A DNA stretch of 64,000 bases, from NCBI GenBank assembly GCA_050946535.1, contig JBMNUZ010000011.1, forward strand, positions 11,392-75,391, given 5' to 3'. The DNA is from RUG708 sp050946535. GTDB taxonomy: Bacteria; Bacillota; Clostridia; Peptostreptococcales; Anaerovoracaceae. The position numbers and the translations under genes are program-made. Every line of letters begins with the position of its first letter. Position 1 is the stretch's first letter. The notes below the pieces were generated by a model. It had not been told where the DNA came from and did no database searches. It saw only the letters and a list, made by a program, of their open reading frames with translations. This document shows positions 62,762 through 64,000 of the stretch, piece after piece.

Positions 62762-63319
62762 TCAATCAATTCTGTGTGCCGTAACAAATGTAGGTATATC
62801 ATCTATCATTTGCCAAATGGTTACAAATTTTTTTTTCTTAGTTTTGCCTAATAATATTATAACAGAATATCTATCTCTATTACCATAATATTTCCCAGAT
62901 TTCTTTTGCGCCCTTGCCCTATTTATCCCCTTAATAATATCATTATAAAGCAATTCTGAATCATTTTCAGTATAACCGACATCATAAAACTCTTTTGAAT
63001 GCTTTGCCCCCTCTTTTAGGAGAAAATCAGGTATTTTGCTATTTGGTATAACAGCCTTCTCTGCGTTCGGAAGCAACTCGCTTTTATTGTCCGTCGCAAT
63101 CCTTCTTTCCTTTGCCTGCTTGTCTTCCAGCAGCAGTTGATTACTTGCTTTTTTATCAGAGGCAACTCTTGAATTTTTCTCTTCGACTCTGCGCTTTCTC
63201 CATTTCTTGCTCCATACGTTTTGCTTGTTTTTTTCACAGACATAATCCACATTACAATCGCAATTATCATGCCTGCAGTATGATTCCCGACCATGCCTGG
63301 TGTGATTTCTTTCGGGCAT
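62762..63319 (-). CDS. C-terminal fragment of a MuF-type phage head protein with a DUF6883/nuclease-like domain
   Basis: 185 residues. Residues about 10-40 (CRHDNCDCNVDY, QNVWSKKW) look like the Cys-rich end of SPP1 gp7/MuF minor head proteins. Residues 90-185 (IPNSKIPDFLLKEG, VTIWQMIDDIPTFVTAHRI) resemble DUF6883/phage barnase-EndoU-type toxin domains. The large MuF N-terminal part is missing, and the start codon comes from repeat copy 3. AT-rich compared with the chromosome. Family placement is from memory. Confidence 0.6.
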   Translation of the reverse strand: MPERNHTRHGRESYCRHDNCDCNVDYVCEKNKQNVWSKKWRKRRVEEKNSRVASDKKASNQLLLEDKQAKERRIATDNKSELLPNAEKAVIPNSKIPDFLLKEGAKHSKEFYDVGYTENDSELLYNDIIKGINRARAQKKSGKYYGNRDRYSVIILLGKTKKKKFVTIWQMIDDIPTFVTAHRID

Positions 63320-63346
63320 AAGAAAACCCCGCGGATGTCCGAGAGG
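63301..63346 (-). repeat. Terminator-bearing repeat, copy 3
   Basis: Matches copy 1 across the ATGCCCGAAAGAAATCACA flank and the T run. The hairpin loop side has changed (GGACATCC). It supplies the ATG of the MuF-type fragment. Confidence 0.85.
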
Positions 63347-63380
63347 CTCTATCTCTTACCTATCTATTGAAAGGTATTCT

Positions 63381-63617
63381 TTATGCTTCAAAAGCTATTT
63401 TTTCTCTAAATTTACCGTTACAAAACTCATCTCTGTGTTTCCTAAAGAGACTCTCTATCTGTCTAGTGACAACACTATATTTCTCAGGCTTTTTTGTTAT
63501 AGTCAAAATATCATTATTAAAATCATATTCTACCTCGCCTGTCATGTCGTAAATTGTTTGACCATAAGAATATGTCACAGCCTTATCCGTGTTTTTTATA
63601 TACTCACAATAGACCAT
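63381..63617 (-). CDS. Small uncharacterised phage-like protein
   Basis: 78 residues from an ATG at 63617 that overlaps the end of the upstream frame by 14 bases. A longer in-frame start at 63644 lies within that gene. The sequence (MVYCEYIKNTDKAVTYSYGQ, then DILTITKKPEKYSVV) shows no known motif. Probably cotranscribed with the truncated gene upstream. Confidence 0.55.
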   Translation of the reverse strand: MVYCEYIKNTDKAVTYSYGQTIYDMTGEVEYDFNNDILTITKKPEKYSVVTRQIESLFRKHRDEFCNGKFREKIAFEA

Positions 63618-63840
63618 TCGACTCACCACCTTCGCCAACATCATAGACTAATTTTGAATACCAATCATACTTTTCCGTCTCTCTTGCGTGTGCCTCTGCT
63701 AGGGTTAAATTATATTTCTTTTCTAACTTGCTTTCAATAAGTTCATGCTTCAATAGCAGTAGATCCCTTTCTTTCGGCCTCCCCTGATGTAATCTTCTCC
63801 ACTCTACTGCCATATCATAATCTGGATCAAGCAGGTTGTA
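63604..63840 (-). pseudogene. Phage-like gene truncated by the IS30-type insertion
   Basis: The frame reads YNLLDPDYDMAVEWRRL up to position 63840, where a stop codon belonging to the element edge precedes it. The true start is missing. An internal ATG at 63813 could give a 69-residue product. The sequence resembles small prophage proteins of unknown function with an LLKHEL segment. Confidence 0.5.
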
Positions 63841-64000
63841 TTAGTTATCATGTCTTTTATGCTTGTTCAAAAAACACAAATTGCAATTCCAACTTGAACA
63901 CTAACCTGAAATCAAACCTGAACCTTGGCAATTGAATATACCTGATCGAGGAATCTCTCAAAGAGTTCTTCCGGGGTGTGATAGCCCAGCTGTTTTCTGG
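63841..64000 (-). mobile_element. End of an IS30-family element
   Basis: The last 29 codons of a transposase (63912-64000) read RKQLGYHTPEELFERFLDQ and then a short tail. LGYxTPxExF near the C-terminus is the IS30-family signature. Bases 63841-63911 would be the non-coding end with the terminal repeat. The rest lies beyond the window. Confidence 0.75.

Overview
The window looks like a chromosomal segment of a Gram-positive anaerobe, most likely a member of the Clostridia. The support is the gene order ylxM-ffh-rpsP-khpA-rimM-trmD, a sepF/yggT division cluster, SLH-type surface anchoring, a GAAC-N4-GTTC (LexA/DinR) SOS box, AGGAGG-type ribosome binding sites, a NiaR repressor and an anaerobic-type cobalt-precorrin (cbi) pathway. 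Base composition is moderate through most of the window and clearly more AT-rich in the last 1.5 kb. A finer placement (for example Anaerovoracaceae-like) would be a guess.

Layout. 1-9.1 kb (minus strand): RNA modification, secretion and division genes, read as sppA, then ylxM-ffh-rpsP-khpA-rimM-trmD, a HlyD-like membrane protein where rplS usually sits, yggS, sepF, yggT, lspA and a partial rluD-type gene. 9.2-25.6 kb: a DMT exporter, a MalY-type aminotransferase, an ABC-2 exporter pair, a MurJ/SpoVB-like flippase, an MBL hydrolase, an M18 aminopeptidase, the AmmeMemoRadiSam pair, an AEC transporter, a nucleoside phosphorylase and an acyl-CoA dehydrogenase. 25.9-32.9 kb: a tightly overlapping cobalamin operon (cbiD-cbiF-cbiG-cbiH/J-cbiE/T) divergent from a LysR regulator. 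33-41.3 kb: a second EamA transporter and a complete F-type ATP synthase operon. 41.9-52.7 kb: ilvE, pncB, uvrA, uvrB (with an SOS box), citrate synthase and prephenate dehydrogenase. 53-59.4 kb: two zinc-ribbon membrane proteins around a tRNA-Ala(CGC), uncharacterised proteins, a YjdF-like membrane protein, and an SLH protein preceding a 13-bp tandem array. 59.5-61.3 kb: niaR divergent from an EIIC_2-family membrane protein whose promoter overlaps a probable NiaR operator. 61.3-64 kb: a mobile-element graveyard with a possible IS3-type remnant, small prophage genes (YjcQ, HAD, a MuF C-terminal fragment) separated by three copies of one terminator-containing repeat, and the end of an IS30-family element.

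Functional threads. NAD precursor metabolism links niaR, the EIIC_2 protein (candidate niacin transporter) and pncB. The pncB promoter carries its own palindrome. Several genes share an unusual feature: short tandem duplications lie directly at or just downstream of their stop codons, in some cases copying the end of the gene. This recurs at sppA, the DMT gene, malY, the flippase, the AEC gene, uvrB, atpB and the SLH gene.

All calls rest on reading the sequence and on recalled family features. No database search was run.
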